Made by a program: the position numbers and the translations under genes. From assembly GCF_900091705.1 (NCBI RefSeq), contig NZ_LT594783.1:95541-159540 (forward strand): a DNA stretch of 64,000 bases, given 5' to 3'. Of this stretch, positions 55,642 through 64,000 are shown in pieces; position 1 is the stretch's first letter, and every line of letters begins with the position of its first letter. Origin of the DNA: Clostridium mediterraneense. GTDB taxonomy: Bacteria > Bacillota > Clostridia > Clostridiales > Clostridiaceae. The notes under the pieces were generated by a model. The model saw only the letters and a program-made list of their open reading frames with translations. It was not told where the DNA came from and made no database searches.

Positions 55642-56673
55642 ATGTTTAAAAGATTTATAGCTATTCTAATTTCAATATCTACTATTTTTATGTTTATATC
55701 TTGTAATAAGGATAGTAAACAAGAAGTTTTAAGTAGGACTGAGCTTTTTATGGGGACTGCTATAAAAATAAGTTTATATGAAGGTGGAACAGATGAAATT
55801 CTTGATAAAGCTTTTACAAGGGTTAGAGAAATAGAGAACCTTGTTAGTATAAATAAAGAAGGAACCGAACTTGATAAATTAAATGAAAATGCAGGAATTA
55901 AACCAGTAAAACTTAGTGAAGATAGTTTAAATATTATAAGTAAAGGCCTAGAATATTCAGCATTAGCAGATGGTGGTTATGATATAAGTGTAGGTCCATT
56001 AGTGAAGCTTTGGAGTATAGGGCTTCCAGAAGCTAGAGTACCTGAAAAAAGTGAGATAGATTCTACTTTGAATCTTATAAATTATAGGGATGTAAAGCTT
56101 GATTTAGATAATAAAGAAGCTTATTTAACTAAAAAAGGTATGATTTTAGATCTTGGTAGTATAGCAAAAGGTTATGCAGCTGATGAAATTACAAAAATCC
56201 TTCAAGAAGAGGGGATAAAAAAAGCTATTATTGATCTTGGTGGAAATATATATGCACTTGGAAAAAAATCAGATGAAAATGATTGGAAAATAGGTGTACA
56301 AAATCCTTTTAGTGATAGAGGAGATGCAATTGCAAGTTTAAAAATTGCTGATAAATCTGTTGTTACTACTGGAGTTTATGAAAGATTTATAGAAAAAGAT
56401 GGGGAAAAGTATCATCATGTCTTAAATCCTAAGACAGGATATCCTTATGAGACTGATATAGCAGGAGTTACTATAATAGCTGATAAATCTATAGATGCAG
56501 ATGCTCTTTCAACTTTAGTATTTACTAAGGGGATAAAGGAGGGATTAAAGTTTATTGATTCATTAGAAAATGTTGATGCTGTTTTTATAACTAATGATAA
56601 GAAGGTTTATAAAACAAGTGGGCTAAAAGATAATTTTGAAATTATAAATAGTGATTTTAAGCTTACTAGTTAA
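55642..56673 (+). CDS. fmnB: FAD:protein FMN transferase FmnB (ApbE family)
   Basis: 343 residues. A lipoprotein signal ends with Cys at about 21 (FMFISCNKDS), so the enzyme acts on the outer face. ApbE blocks follow: RTELFMGTAIKISLY, GGYDISVGPLVKLW, LDLGSIAKGYAADEI, AIIDLGGNIYALG, VVTTGVYERFIEKDGEKYHHVLNPKTGYP and KSIDADALSTLVF. It transfers FMN from FAD to a Thr in target proteins, here most likely PplA 260 bases upstream. AAGGGGG is the ribosome binding site. It is the first gene of a run with LysR and dmkA. Confidence 0.92.
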   Translation: MFKRFIAILISISTIFMFISCNKDSKQEVLSRTELFMGTAIKISLYEGGTDEILDKAFTRVREIENLVSINKEGTELDKLNENAGIKPVKLSEDSLNIISKGLEYSALADGGYDISVGPLVKLWSIGLPEARVPEKSEIDSTLNLINYRDVKLDLDNKEAYLTKKGMILDLGSIAKGYAADEITKILQEEGIKKAIIDLGGNIYALGKKSDENDWKIGVQNPFSDRGDAIASLKIADKSVVTTGVYERFIEKDGEKYHHVLNPKTGYPYETDIAGVTIIADKSIDADALSTLVFTKGIKEGLKFIDSLENVDAVFITNDKKVYKTSGLKDNFEIINSDFKLTS

Positions 56674-56686
56674 GGGGGACAAACAT

Positions 56687-57547
56687 ATGCAAATAGATAG
56701 TTTAAAGTATTTTTTTGAGGTAGCAAAATTAAAGAGTATATCAAAGGTTGCGAATAATTCTCATATTTCTCAACCTGCTCTTAGTCATCAATTATTAAAG
56801 ATTGAACAGCAACTTGGTGTAAAGCTACTTGAAAGAAGTAATAGAGGGGTAGAACTTACTAAAGATGGAGAGATTTTATATAAATATGCAAGACAGATAT
56901 TAATAGCTCATAAAAATCTTATAGAGGAGCTAAGTCTTAGAGGAGATAAGAAAAAAGATTTAAATATAGCTACATCAGGAGTTACAGGTAACTTTTTAAT
57001 TTCAAATATAACTATGGATGTAGTAAAAATATTTAAGAATTTTAATTTGAATATAAGTAATAATCTAAGTTTAGAGCAACAAGTCTCACTTTTAAATAAT
57101 AGTGCTGATATTATTATTGGAACTGAAATGATATATGATATTGATCTTGTATCAAATTATATTGGGACTGATAGATTAATTTTAGTTAGCAAAAAAAATA
57201 TAGATAAAGAGAAAGTAGAAAAATTAAATATCGCCTTATTAGACGAGGGGGGAAATATTCAGCTTAATAACATAAAAAATATAAGTCTTAAAACAAATTC
57301 TTTAAGAACTATTAAAAACTATTTAGAAAACAATGATACTGCGGCAATAGTTCCTAAAATAATAGTTGAAGAGGAACTTAAAAATGGAGAATTTATAGAC
57401 TTAAAATATAGTGATTATGAATTTAAATATGATTTATTTATAAGCTATAAAAAAGATATAGATGCAGTAATAAAAAGAAAAATTTCTCTTCTTACTAATG
57501 AACTAGAGAAGATTTTATGTAAAGAAGAGTTTTTAAAAGGAGATTAA
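56687..57547 (+). CDS. LysR family transcriptional regulator in the EET locus
   Basis: 286 residues. The N-terminal helix-turn-helix is clear: LKYFFEVAKLKSISKVANNSHISQPALSHQLLKIEQQLGVKLLERSNRGVELT. The rest is the periplasmic-binding-protein-like effector domain (residues 90-280). AAGGGGG sets the ATG at 56687; the frame itself opens further upstream inside fmnB. It lies 13 bases after fmnB and 4 bases before dmkA, so it is cotranscribed with EET genes and is a likely regulator of them, perhaps responding to a quinone or flavin-related metabolite. The effector is not known. Confidence 0.92.
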   Translation: MQIDSLKYFFEVAKLKSISKVANNSHISQPALSHQLLKIEQQLGVKLLERSNRGVELTKDGEILYKYARQILIAHKNLIEELSLRGDKKKDLNIATSGVTGNFLISNITMDVVKIFKNFNLNISNNLSLEQQVSLLNNSADIIIGTEMIYDIDLVSNYIGTDRLILVSKKNIDKEKVEKLNIALLDEGGNIQLNNIKNISLKTNSLRTIKNYLENNDTAAIVPKIIVEEELKNGEFIDLKYSDYEFKYDLFISYKKDIDAVIKRKISLLTNELEKILCKEEFLKGD

Positions 57548-57551
57548 ATTT

Positions 57552-58496
57552 ATGAATTTAAAAGCTTTTATAAGTTATGTTGAATTACCAACAAAAATAG
57601 CTAGTGTTGTACCTTTCATATTTGGTATCTCATATAGCTTATATAAATATAAACAAATAAATCCAATACTTTTATTAATTATGTTTATATCAATGATATG
57701 TTTTGATATGGCAACTACAGCTATTAATAATTATTGTGATTATAAAAATGAATTAAAACACTTAGGAGATAAATCAGGTAGTGGAAATCCATTATTCGTG
57801 TTTAATATATCAGAAAAACTTGCATTAACAGTTATATTTACTTTACTTAGTATTGCAACAGTATTTGGAATAATTTTAGCTTTTAATACTAATTTACTTA
57901 TTTTAGCAATAGGAGTGTTATGTTTTTTTGTAGGAATTTTTTATACTTATGGTCCTATACCAATATCTAGAATGCCCCTTGGTGAAATATTCTCAGGATT
58001 ATTTATGGGAGGATTTATAACTTTTATAACTATATATATAAATATTTTTAGAGAGCAATCTTTTGGTGTTTATATAAAAGGAGAAAATATAACAGCTAGT
58101 TTTAATATTTTAACTATTATAATAATTGGAATTGTAGCTTTGCCTTTAATAACTGGAATAGCAAATATAATGCTTGCTAATAATATTTGTGATTTAGAAA
58201 GAGATGTAGAAGTTAATAGATTTACACTTCCATATTATATTGGAAAACAAACTGCAGTGAGAATATATGGTATTTTATATTATTTAGGATATATAGCAAT
58301 AATTTTAGGAATGATTTTTAAAATATTACCTATAACATGTATTTTAGTTTTGGGAACATTTATATTAGTTAATAAAAATATAAATCTTTTCAATAAAGAG
58401 CAAATTAAATCAAAGACTTTTGTTCTTGCTATTAAGAATTTTATAATAATTTCTACAGTTTATATAATTAGCGTTTTACTTGGAAATATTATTTAG
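57552..58496 (+). CDS. dmkA: UbiA-type demethylmenaquinone prenyltransferase (DmkA)
   Basis: 314 residues with about 8-9 membrane helices. The two Asp-rich prenyl diphosphate sites of the UbiA family are visible as INNYCDYKNELKH (near 58) and ANNICDLERDVEVNRFTLP (near 212). It joins a polyprenyl chain to dihydroxynaphthoate to make the demethylmenaquinone used by the EET pathway, in parallel to the MenA of respiration in organisms that have it. The AAAGGAG site is 8 bases before ATG. The polyprenyl substrate probably comes from dmkB at 60880. Confidence 0.88.
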   Translation: MNLKAFISYVELPTKIASVVPFIFGISYSLYKYKQINPILLLIMFISMICFDMATTAINNYCDYKNELKHLGDKSGSGNPLFVFNISEKLALTVIFTLLSIATVFGIILAFNTNLLILAIGVLCFFVGIFYTYGPIPISRMPLGEIFSGLFMGGFITFITIYINIFREQSFGVYIKGENITASFNILTIIIIGIVALPLITGIANIMLANNICDLERDVEVNRFTLPYYIGKQTAVRIYGILYYLGYIAIILGMIFKILPITCILVLGTFILVNKNINLFNKEQIKSKTFVLAIKNFIIISTVYIISVLLGNII

Positions 58497-58747
58497 ATAT
58501 TTAAAAAATATATAGTGTATAAAGATATTTTATAACAGGAAGGGTTTAATATTAAATTTATTTTGTATAAAGTGGCTATTTAACTTAATCTAAGTATGAT
58601 TTTATATAATAAAATTTATATTTAATATGTATTTTAACATAGAAATAAATAGGTAGACATAGAATTTTATAACATATAAAATATTGTTTGGATATATTAT
58701 ATATTTATACGTTACTTGGTGAAAAATTAAGAAATGAGGGAAACTAT

Positions 58748-60685
58748 ATGTCAACTAAAATAGTTATTTTAGGTGCAGGTTATGCAGGGGTACATGCAGC
58801 TAAGAAGTTATCAAAAAAGTATAAGAAAAATAAAGATGTAGAAATTACGTTAATTGATAAGAATCCGTATCATACATTAATGACTGAGCTACATGAAGTT
58901 GCTGGGGGAAGAGTTCCAGAGGAATCAGTTAAAATTGAACTTTCAAGAATATTCCATAGAACTAAAGTTAATGTTGTAGTTGATTACATCGAAGATGTAG
59001 ATAGCGATAAGAAGATAGTAACAACTAAAGATGGTAGTTATGAATATGATTATCTTATGATAGGTACTGGTAGTGAGCCAGCATTCTTTGGAGTTCCTGG
59101 AGTTAAAGAAAATGGATTTACTTTATGGTCACTTGAGGATGCTTTAAGAATAAAGGAACATATTAAAGATAGAGTAAAGAAAGCTTCATATGAAAAAAAT
59201 GAAAAAAGAAGAAAGAGAATGCTTACTTTTGTAGTAGCAGGATCAGGCTTCACAGGAATAGAAATGGCAGGAGAACTTCTAGAATGGAAGGAAAAGCTTG
59301 CTAGAGAATATAGAGTTGATGAAAAAGAAATCAGAATCTTAGTTGTTGAGGCTATGTCAACAATTTTAAATATGCTTGATAGAAAACAAGCAGATAAGGC
59401 TGAAAAGTATATGGTAAAGCATGGAGTTGAAGTTCTTAAAGACTCTCCAATAGTTGAAGTTACAAATAAGTCAATTAAGCTTAAAGATGGAAAAAGTATA
59501 GATACTGAAACTTTAATATGGACTTGTGGTGTACAAGCTAATAAAGATTTAGAAGACTTAGAAATTGAAAAGGCTAGAGCTGGAAGATATGCTGCCAATA
59601 AATATATGCAAGCTATCGGAAAAGAAGATATTTATGTTGTAGGAGATATAGCATATGTTGAAGAGGAACCTGGAAAAGGAAATCCTCAAATAGTAGAAGC
59701 GGCAGAACAAACAGCTATGACAGCAGTAAAAAATATAATAGCTTCTATTGAAGGAAAAGAAAAAGTAGAATTTAAGTCAAATTATCATGGATTTATGGTT
59801 TCTATTGGTGGAAGATATGCAGTTGCAAATCTTATGGGAGTAAAACTTTCAGGATTCTTTGCAATGATTATGAAGCATTTTGTAAATATGTTTTACCTAG
59901 TTCAAGTTAATGATGTACATGCTGTTTATAATTATTTACAACATGAATTCTTCGGCATTAAAGAAAGAAGAAGTATTTTAAGAGGACATTTAGCATCTAA
60001 GGGAAATAGATTATGGCTTATTCCTTTAAGAATTTATATTGGTTCATTATGGGTGATTGAAGGTCTTAAGAAGCTTATTGGTGAAGAAACTTGGACAAAA
60101 GCTTTCGAAACAGCTGAAAAATCAAGTGGAATATTTGATTATATTGGAACTTTATTTAGTAATCTTACAACAATCGGAGCAGATAGTTGGACTAAGATGG
60201 GAAATATTAAAATGCCATTTACATGGCTTCAAGATACAGTCTCAGGTGCTTCAGCAGCAGTTGATGGAGCAGCAGCTACAATGCCAACACCAATTTTAGA
60301 AAAAATGCCAAAGATTTATGAAAATGTTATGGAATTTATGATGCCAACACCAGAAGTGGCTGTTTGGTTCCAAAGAATTGTTGTTATAACTGAAATAGCT
60401 ATTGGACTTGCTTTAATAGTAGGATTATTTACTTTCCTTGCTAGTGCAGCTTCAGCATTTATGACAGTTAACTTTATTCTTTCAGCTATGGCTGGTTGGG
60501 ATATTTTATGGTTTACTTTTGGTAGCGTAGCTTTAATGAGTGGTGCAGGAAGAACATTCGGACTTGATTATTATGTAATACCTTGGATTAGTAAATTGGT
60601 CGGCAACTTCTGGATGGGAAAAAGAGAACCAATATACGATATTCATGGTGGATCAAGTGTTAAGAAAGAAAAAATTAATGCTTAA
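58748..60685 (+). CDS. ndh2: Ndh2, type II NADH dehydrogenase with C-terminal membrane domain
   Basis: 645 residues. The N-terminal 400 residues form NDH-2: FAD motif VILGAGYAGVHAAKKL (near 5-20), NADH motif FVVAGSGFTGIEMAGELLEW (near 162), IWTCGVQANKDL and VGDIAYVEE. The last 200 residues (about 430-640) add several membrane helices with a DoxX-like look (LRIYIGSLWVIEGLKKLIG...AVWFQRIVVITEIAIGLALIVGLFTFL...FTFGSVALMSGAGRTFGLDYYVIPW). That fusion is typical of the EET-linked Ndh2. It passes electrons from NADH to demethylmenaquinone. GAGGG sets the ATG at 58748. Confidence 0.93.
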   Translation: MSTKIVILGAGYAGVHAAKKLSKKYKKNKDVEITLIDKNPYHTLMTELHEVAGGRVPEESVKIELSRIFHRTKVNVVVDYIEDVDSDKKIVTTKDGSYEYDYLMIGTGSEPAFFGVPGVKENGFTLWSLEDALRIKEHIKDRVKKASYEKNEKRRKRMLTFVVAGSGFTGIEMAGELLEWKEKLAREYRVDEKEIRILVVEAMSTILNMLDRKQADKAEKYMVKHGVEVLKDSPIVEVTNKSIKLKDGKSIDTETLIWTCGVQANKDLEDLEIEKARAGRYAANKYMQAIGKEDIYVVGDIAYVEEEPGKGNPQIVEAAEQTAMTAVKNIIASIEGKEKVEFKSNYHGFMVSIGGRYAVANLMGVKLSGFFAMIMKHFVNMFYLVQVNDVHAVYNYLQHEFFGIKERRSILRGHLASKGNRLWLIPLRIYIGSLWVIEGLKKLIGEETWTKAFETAEKSSGIFDYIGTLFSNLTTIGADSWTKMGNIKMPFTWLQDTVSGASAAVDGAAATMPTPILEKMPKIYENVMEFMMPTPEVAVWFQRIVVITEIAIGLALIVGLFTFLASAASAFMTVNFILSAMAGWDILWFTFGSVALMSGAGRTFGLDYYVIPWISKLVGNFWMGKREPIYDIHGGSSVKKEKINA

Positions 60686-60713
60686 TTAAAAGTATTTAGA
60701 ATATTATTATTTT

Positions 60714-60746
60714 GGAGTTATCTCAGAAAGAGATAACTCCTTTTTT
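60714..60746 (+). terminator. Rho-independent terminator after ndh2
   Basis: GGAGTTATCTC and GAGATAACTCC are exact reverse complements around AGAAA, followed by six T residues. Confidence 0.94.
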
Positions 60747-60879
60747 AAGAAATACAGTCGAATTTTGGTGATAAAGTTTAAAGTTATCAAAAAATTAACA
60801 TTAATTTATACTAAAATGTATTAAAATATTAATAAGATTAAAAATATAAATCAAACAAATTGAGAATAGAGGAGATTAA

Positions 60880-61848
60880 ATGAATAAATTTTGGACAAAT
60901 TATCCTGTAATTAACATGGAGTTAGATAAAATAAAAAAACAAATAGAGAAAAATGCTAAATGCAAGGATAAAGTTATAGAAAGTAGTATAATAGAACTTG
61001 TAAATTCAGGTGGAAAAATGTTACGACCTGCTTTTGTAGTTTTAGCCTCTAAGTTTGGTGATTATAATGAAGAAAGAACAAGAGCACTTGCTGCGGTTAT
61101 AGAAATGTTTCATATGGCAACTCTTGTACATGATGATGTTATTGATGATGCATCTCTTAGAAGGGGAAAAGAGACTGTACAATCAAAATATGGAAAAAAT
61201 TATGCGGTTTATATAGGAGACTATTTATTCTGTTTATGTTTTAGAATACTTGCAACAACTTCTTCTATAGAAAGAGGAATCGAAGTTGATACAAAAGTTA
61301 TGTCAAGAATTTGTCTTGGTGAAGTAGAACAGCTTAATTCAAGATATGATAGAAATGTATCAGTTAAAGATTATTTAAAAAGAATATCAGGAAAAACAGC
61401 AGAGTTATTCTCTTTAAGTTTATATATAGGAGCAGCAGAAAGTGGCTGTGATAAAAAGCTTTGTAGAACATTTTGGGAAATAGGTCATAATATAGGGATG
61501 GCATTCCAAATAATAGATGATCTTCTTGATTATTTAGGAACAGATGAGCAAATAGGAAAAAATTCAGCAAGTGATTTAAAAGAAGGAGTTTATACTCTTC
61601 CATTAATTATTGCTAATAAAAAGAATCCTAAAGCATTTAATGACATTTTAAATAAGAAAAATTATAATGATGAAGAAATAAAACAAATAATATATCTTGT
61701 AAAAGAAAATGGTGGAATTGATGAAGCTAAAAAGCTTGCAGTAAAATATTCTGAAAGAGCATTTAAGAATATAAATAAACTACCAGATAATGAGTATAAG
61801 AATATATTATTAGAAGTAACAGAAAAACTTATAAAAAGAGATTTTTAG
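60880..61848 (+). CDS. dmkB: Polyprenyl diphosphate synthase (DmkB)
   Basis: 322 residues. The two Asp-rich motifs of trans-prenyl transferases are LVHDDVIDDASLRRGKETV (FARM, near 88) and FQIIDDLLDYLGTDEQIGK (SARM, near 213), with GGKMLRPAFVVLASK at the start. It builds the polyprenyl tail for demethylmenaquinone. In Listeria dmkB lies at the edge of the EET locus, as it does here. The ribosome binding site is AGAGGAG. It is separate from ndh2 by a terminator, so it has its own promoter. Confidence 0.9.
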   Translation: MNKFWTNYPVINMELDKIKKQIEKNAKCKDKVIESSIIELVNSGGKMLRPAFVVLASKFGDYNEERTRALAAVIEMFHMATLVHDDVIDDASLRRGKETVQSKYGKNYAVYIGDYLFCLCFRILATTSSIERGIEVDTKVMSRICLGEVEQLNSRYDRNVSVKDYLKRISGKTAELFSLSLYIGAAESGCDKKLCRTFWEIGHNIGMAFQIIDDLLDYLGTDEQIGKNSASDLKEGVYTLPLIIANKKNPKAFNDILNKKNYNDEEIKQIIYLVKENGGIDEAKKLAVKYSERAFKNINKLPDNEYKNILLEVTEKLIKRDF

Positions 61849-61857
61849 AATTAAGTA

Positions 61858-61890
61858 GGCTATCTTAATGAGATTAAGATAGCCTATAAC
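61858..61890 (+). terminator. Terminator after dmkB
   Basis: GGCTATCTTAAT and ATTAAGATAGCC are exact reverse complements around GAG; the T-run after it is weak. Confidence 0.75.
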
Positions 61891-61987
61891 CTTATTTGAG
61901 ACTAAAGTTTAAAATTTAAGTAGATTTTATTATTTAAAAATGATAGTATGATTTTAAGAAAAAAGATATTGAAAGGAGATGTCAGCT

Positions 61988-62188
61988 ATGGCAAAGCTTT
62001 TCTTTACAAAAGAATTTGATTTAGATTCAACAGAATTTTTTGTAGATGATGATGGAAATGTTAAACATAGAGATGTAGAAAAGGATGAGGATGAAAATAC
62101 AGAACGAAACACATTAGGATTTTCACTTAGTCCTGAATATATGAAGGAATATGAATTATCTCAAAAAGAAGAAAAAAATAATGAATAA
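61988..62188 (+). CDS. Small acidic protein, unknown
   Basis: 66 residues, highly acidic (DDDGNVKHRDVEKDEDENTE) with no signal peptide. AAAGGAG at 61972-61978 abuts an ATG at 61979, so I prefer the ATG at 61988 (MAKLFFTKEFDLDS). I do not recognise it. It is followed by a strong terminator and is thus a single-gene unit. Confidence 0.65.
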   Translation: MAKLFFTKEFDLDSTEFFVDDDGNVKHRDVEKDEDENTERNTLGFSLSPEYMKEYELSQKEEKNNE

Positions 62189-62191
62189 AAT

Positions 62192-62240
62192 AAAAGGCTA
62201 AGTTACATTAAGATATTTCTTAATATAACTTAGCTTTTTT
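62192..62240. terminator. Bidirectional terminator
   Basis: AAAAGGCTAAGTTA and ATTAAGA pair with TCTTAAT and TAACTTAGCTTTT, with one mismatch, ending in a T-run. It serves the small acidic gene and the minus-strand gene ending at 62239. Confidence 0.87.
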
Positions 62241-62937
62241 AATCTATTTTATTTGAAAGTTTTGTATAAATATCGTTTATATTATTTGATTTAGAATTTA
62301 CTAGAATAGTTTTATTACTTGTTTTTATTTTTAAAATAGGATCTTTTTCTGAATCAGTGTATACAGTGCAAGAACCGAGCCCGTTAACTTTATAAGTTCC
62401 TCTTCTAAAAGAACCAATTCCAGAACCCATTGATTTACTCATTTGAGGGAACTTATTAATAATTTTTATATCTTTTATATCAGAATATTTTATAGCGGAG
62501 CCCTCTACAATCATTTTATCATTTTTAAATTCTATTTTTATAGGTTTCATTGTATTAAAAATTATAAAAATAGAAATTAATACAGGTATACCTATAATAA
62601 ATAGAGTTGCAATACTTTCTGATTTATCTTTTTGCTTATTATAACTATATTTTTGAGCTCTGAATATTCCTATTATTAAGACAGCAGTCATTGATATCAT
62701 AGCTAGAATTTCTATATTAGGGAATTGATTTTTGAAAAATGAGCAAATAATAAAAATAGCAGCTATCAAATAAAACATAATCCCCATACTTTTTGCAAGT
62801 CCTGTTATATCAACTTTACTTTTCTCTTCTTTACTCATTGTATTATATCCAGCTATAAGCCAGTAAAGTTTAAATTTATGAATAAGTAGTCCACAGATAA
62901 TGAAAAAAATACCCATAATTAAAAGCATAAATATCAC
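62239..62937 (-). CDS. Membrane protein, DUF3784-like plus PH-like domain
   Basis: 232 residues. The first 60 residues match the DUF3784 pattern: one helix, then LIAGYNTMSKEEKSKVDITGLAKSMGIMFYLIA. Two more hydrophobic segments follow to about 130. Residues 130-232 look like a bacterial PH-type beta domain (PIKIEFKNDKMIVEGSAIKYSDIKDIKII...RRGTYKVNGLGSCTVYTDSEKDPILKIKTSNKTILVNS). Function unknown. It is monocistronic, with its promoter in the 270-base gap to 63212. Confidence 0.75.
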   Translation of the reverse strand: MIFMLLIMGIFFIICGLLIHKFKLYWLIAGYNTMSKEEKSKVDITGLAKSMGIMFYLIAAIFIICSFFKNQFPNIEILAMISMTAVLIIGIFRAQKYSYNKQKDKSESIATLFIIGIPVLISIFIIFNTMKPIKIEFKNDKMIVEGSAIKYSDIKDIKIINKFPQMSKSMGSGIGSFRRGTYKVNGLGSCTVYTDSEKDPILKIKTSNKTILVNSKSNNINDIYTKLSNKID

Positions 62938-63211
62938 CCTTTCAAAAATATTTACAATAAATTACATTATAAATATATTATATAGAATTTGTAGAGTATA
63001 TATCAATATTTAATAAGTAGTAAAAATTAAGATTGTAAATTTACAAAGAGTTTACCCAAAGTTACTTAAAAAAATATAAAGTAATAGTATAATTAAATTA
63101 TAAGGTTTTGGAATATATTTTCTTAAATGTGGTAAGGTTTCTAGAACTTTATTATTTAAAGAAAAATTATTAGGGGATATATTAAAAATTAATAAGGGGA
63201 GAAGATTTATA

Positions 63212-63754
63212 TTGGTGGATAATAGATTAAGATTAGTGTTACAAAGTATAGAACTTTTAAGTGAGGATATAAAGAAAAATACAGATCAAATAAATGAAGG
63301 AATAAAAGAATTACTGATTTTAGATACAGAAATGGCTTTTAAAGCTTGGGAATATATACTTGAAAAAGAGGATAAAGATTATTACATTACAGAAGATTTA
63401 ATATATCAGTTTGCAGAAAAGGCACCTAGATATTTATTTGAGATGATAGAGACCAATAGTCTTACATTTAAAAATCTAGCAGAACTTGAGAGCTACGATA
63501 AGAAATATCTTGCTTTTCTTGGAGAATATCTAAGTAAGGTAAGGGATATTGAAAGAGTTGAAGACTTTTTATTTAACGCTTTAGATACAAATGGTGATAA
63601 TTATTCATTTGCAAAGACTTTATTAACAAGTTTTATGTTTGTCGAAGATATGGATAATGCTCTTTTAGATAGAATTAAAAATATAATTGATGATTTTGCT
63701 GAAAAAATGGAAGAAGTAGAGCTTGCTCAAGAGTTATTTAAAGAATTAGTTTAA
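63212..63754 (+). CDS. Unknown helical protein
   Basis: 180 residues, soluble, acidic, with helical repeats (RLVLQSIELLSEDIKKNTDQINEGIKELL, AFKAWEYILEKEDKDYY, FLFNALDTNGDNYSFAKTLL). The start is TTG at 63212, or GTG at 63215, 11 bases after GGGGAG. No motif. It is next to the IS element but has host-like codon use and its own start signals. Confidence 0.65.
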   Translation: MVDNRLRLVLQSIELLSEDIKKNTDQINEGIKELLILDTEMAFKAWEYILEKEDKDYYITEDLIYQFAEKAPRYLFEMIETNSLTFKNLAELESYDKKYLAFLGEYLSKVRDIERVEDFLFNALDTNGDNYSFAKTLLTSFMFVEDMDNALLDRIKNIIDDFAEKMEEVELAQELFKELV

Positions 63755-63770
63755 TTTATATTATAAAGAT

Positions 63771-64000
63771 GGGGCTGTCTCATAATACCACAACTTGGAA
63801 GAGTGAGACGGTTCCTTTTATTTTAATCAATTTTTATGCATGATAAATAAAGGTATTAGAAATACCCATTTGGATAAATATGAAAAAATGTTAGAATAAG
63901 TGCTTTTTTAATCTACCTGTATCTCTTTTGCTAATATAATTAATCATATTATGTGCTAATGAAATTAATAAAAATTGCGTTTCAACGTTTTTTAATCCTC
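63771..64000. mobile_element. IS1182-like insertion sequence, right part beyond the window
   Basis: The sequence GGGGCTGTCTCATAATACC at 63771 has the form of an IS1182-family terminal inverted repeat. GTCTCA (63776-63781) recurs as TGAGAC about 22 bases later, giving a hairpin. The C-terminal end of a transposase on the minus strand lies inside, so this is the transposase 3 prime end. The other end and target duplication are outside the window. Confidence 0.75.
63891..64000 (-). CDS. IS1182-like transposase, C-terminal fragment (partial)
   Basis: Read on the minus strand, the last 35 codons give GLKNVETQFLLISLAHNMI then NYISKRDTGRLKKHLF and a stop. This is the usual tail of IS1182/IS5-group DDE transposases (the KxxVETQFLLxxxAxNxxK block). 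The reading frame is open to the window edge. Whether the element is intact cannot be seen. Confidence 0.75.
   Translation of the reverse strand, partial: GLKNVETQFLLISLAHNMINYISKRDTGRLKKHLF

Noticed and set aside
58525..58537. GATATTTTATAA match to the CRISPR repeat in the dmkA-ndh2 gap
   Set aside because: Only 12 AT-rich bases match and the rest does not align; expected by chance.
59050..59598. 182-codon frame on the minus strand opposite ndh2
   Set aside because: It lies wholly inside a well-supported gene, is Ser/Leu-rich as expected for an antisense reading of AT-rich codons, and has no ribosome binding site.
60057..60299. 80-codon plus-strand frame within ndh2
   Set aside because: It is a +1 frame of ndh2 with Gln-rich low complexity and no ribosome binding site.

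Overview
The window is AT-rich DNA (I estimate well above 70% A+T; not counted exactly). It has strong AGGAGG-type ribosome binding sites, frequent TTG/GTG starts and a hairpin terminator after nearly every gene. Together with SH3b cell-wall proteins, clostridial-type transporters and a type I-B CRISPR-Cas system, this points to a low-GC member of Clostridium sensu stricto. I cannot name the species. I saw no tRNA or rRNA gene and no riboswitch that I can recognise.

Layout. 1-5.7 kb: the end of a CPBP membrane protease, a sugar transporter plus ROK sugar kinase operon behind a perfect LacI/CcpA-like operator, and small membrane, cytoplasmic and lipoprotein genes. 5.8-11.1 kb: cell-surface genes, including a secreted M14 peptidase with SH3b repeats and a divergent SH3b-transglutaminase protein. 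11.5-14.9 kb: a CPA2 cation/proton antiporter, msrA and an HD phosphohydrolase fused to a degenerate kinase domain. 15.1-28.9 kb: a complete type I-B CRISPR-Cas locus in the order cas6-cas8b-cas7-cas5-cas3, then leader and array of 75 repeats, then cas4-cas1-cas2. Repeat-like relics lie between the array and cas4 and again after cas2. 28.9-32.9 kb: four genes I do not recognise, all on the same strand. 33-40.8 kb: MATE pump with a MarR regulator, catalase, a DMT exporter, an iron alcohol dehydrogenase behind a textbook MerR-type promoter, a Met/His-rich protein and a SemiSWEET. 41.3-48.8 kb: a two-component system, a GNAT enzyme, a large secreted CBM2 protein, an exported protein and a truncated Rossmann-fold gene. 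49-53.8 kb: an ABC exporter, endonuclease IV, a small helical protein and a lipoprotein.

53.8-61.9 kb matches gene for gene the flavin-based extracellular electron transfer (EET) locus described in Listeria: eetB and eetA on the minus strand, then pplA, fmnB (apbE), a LysR regulator, dmkA, ndh2 and dmkB on the plus strand. The expected flow is NADH to Ndh2, to a demethylmenaquinone made with DmkA/DmkB, through EetA/EetB to FMN covalently attached to PplA by FmnB, then to outside acceptors. No riboflavin transporter gene is present here.

The window ends in a small membrane protein, an unknown helical protein and the terminus of an IS1182-like insertion sequence whose transposase runs off the right edge.

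The observations most worth following are the repeat relics framing the adaptation genes, a spacer present twice in the array, a structured leader, the degenerate-kinase/HD protein upstream of cas6, the unknown genes after cas2, the EET locus with its embedded LysR gene, and several sharply defined operators.
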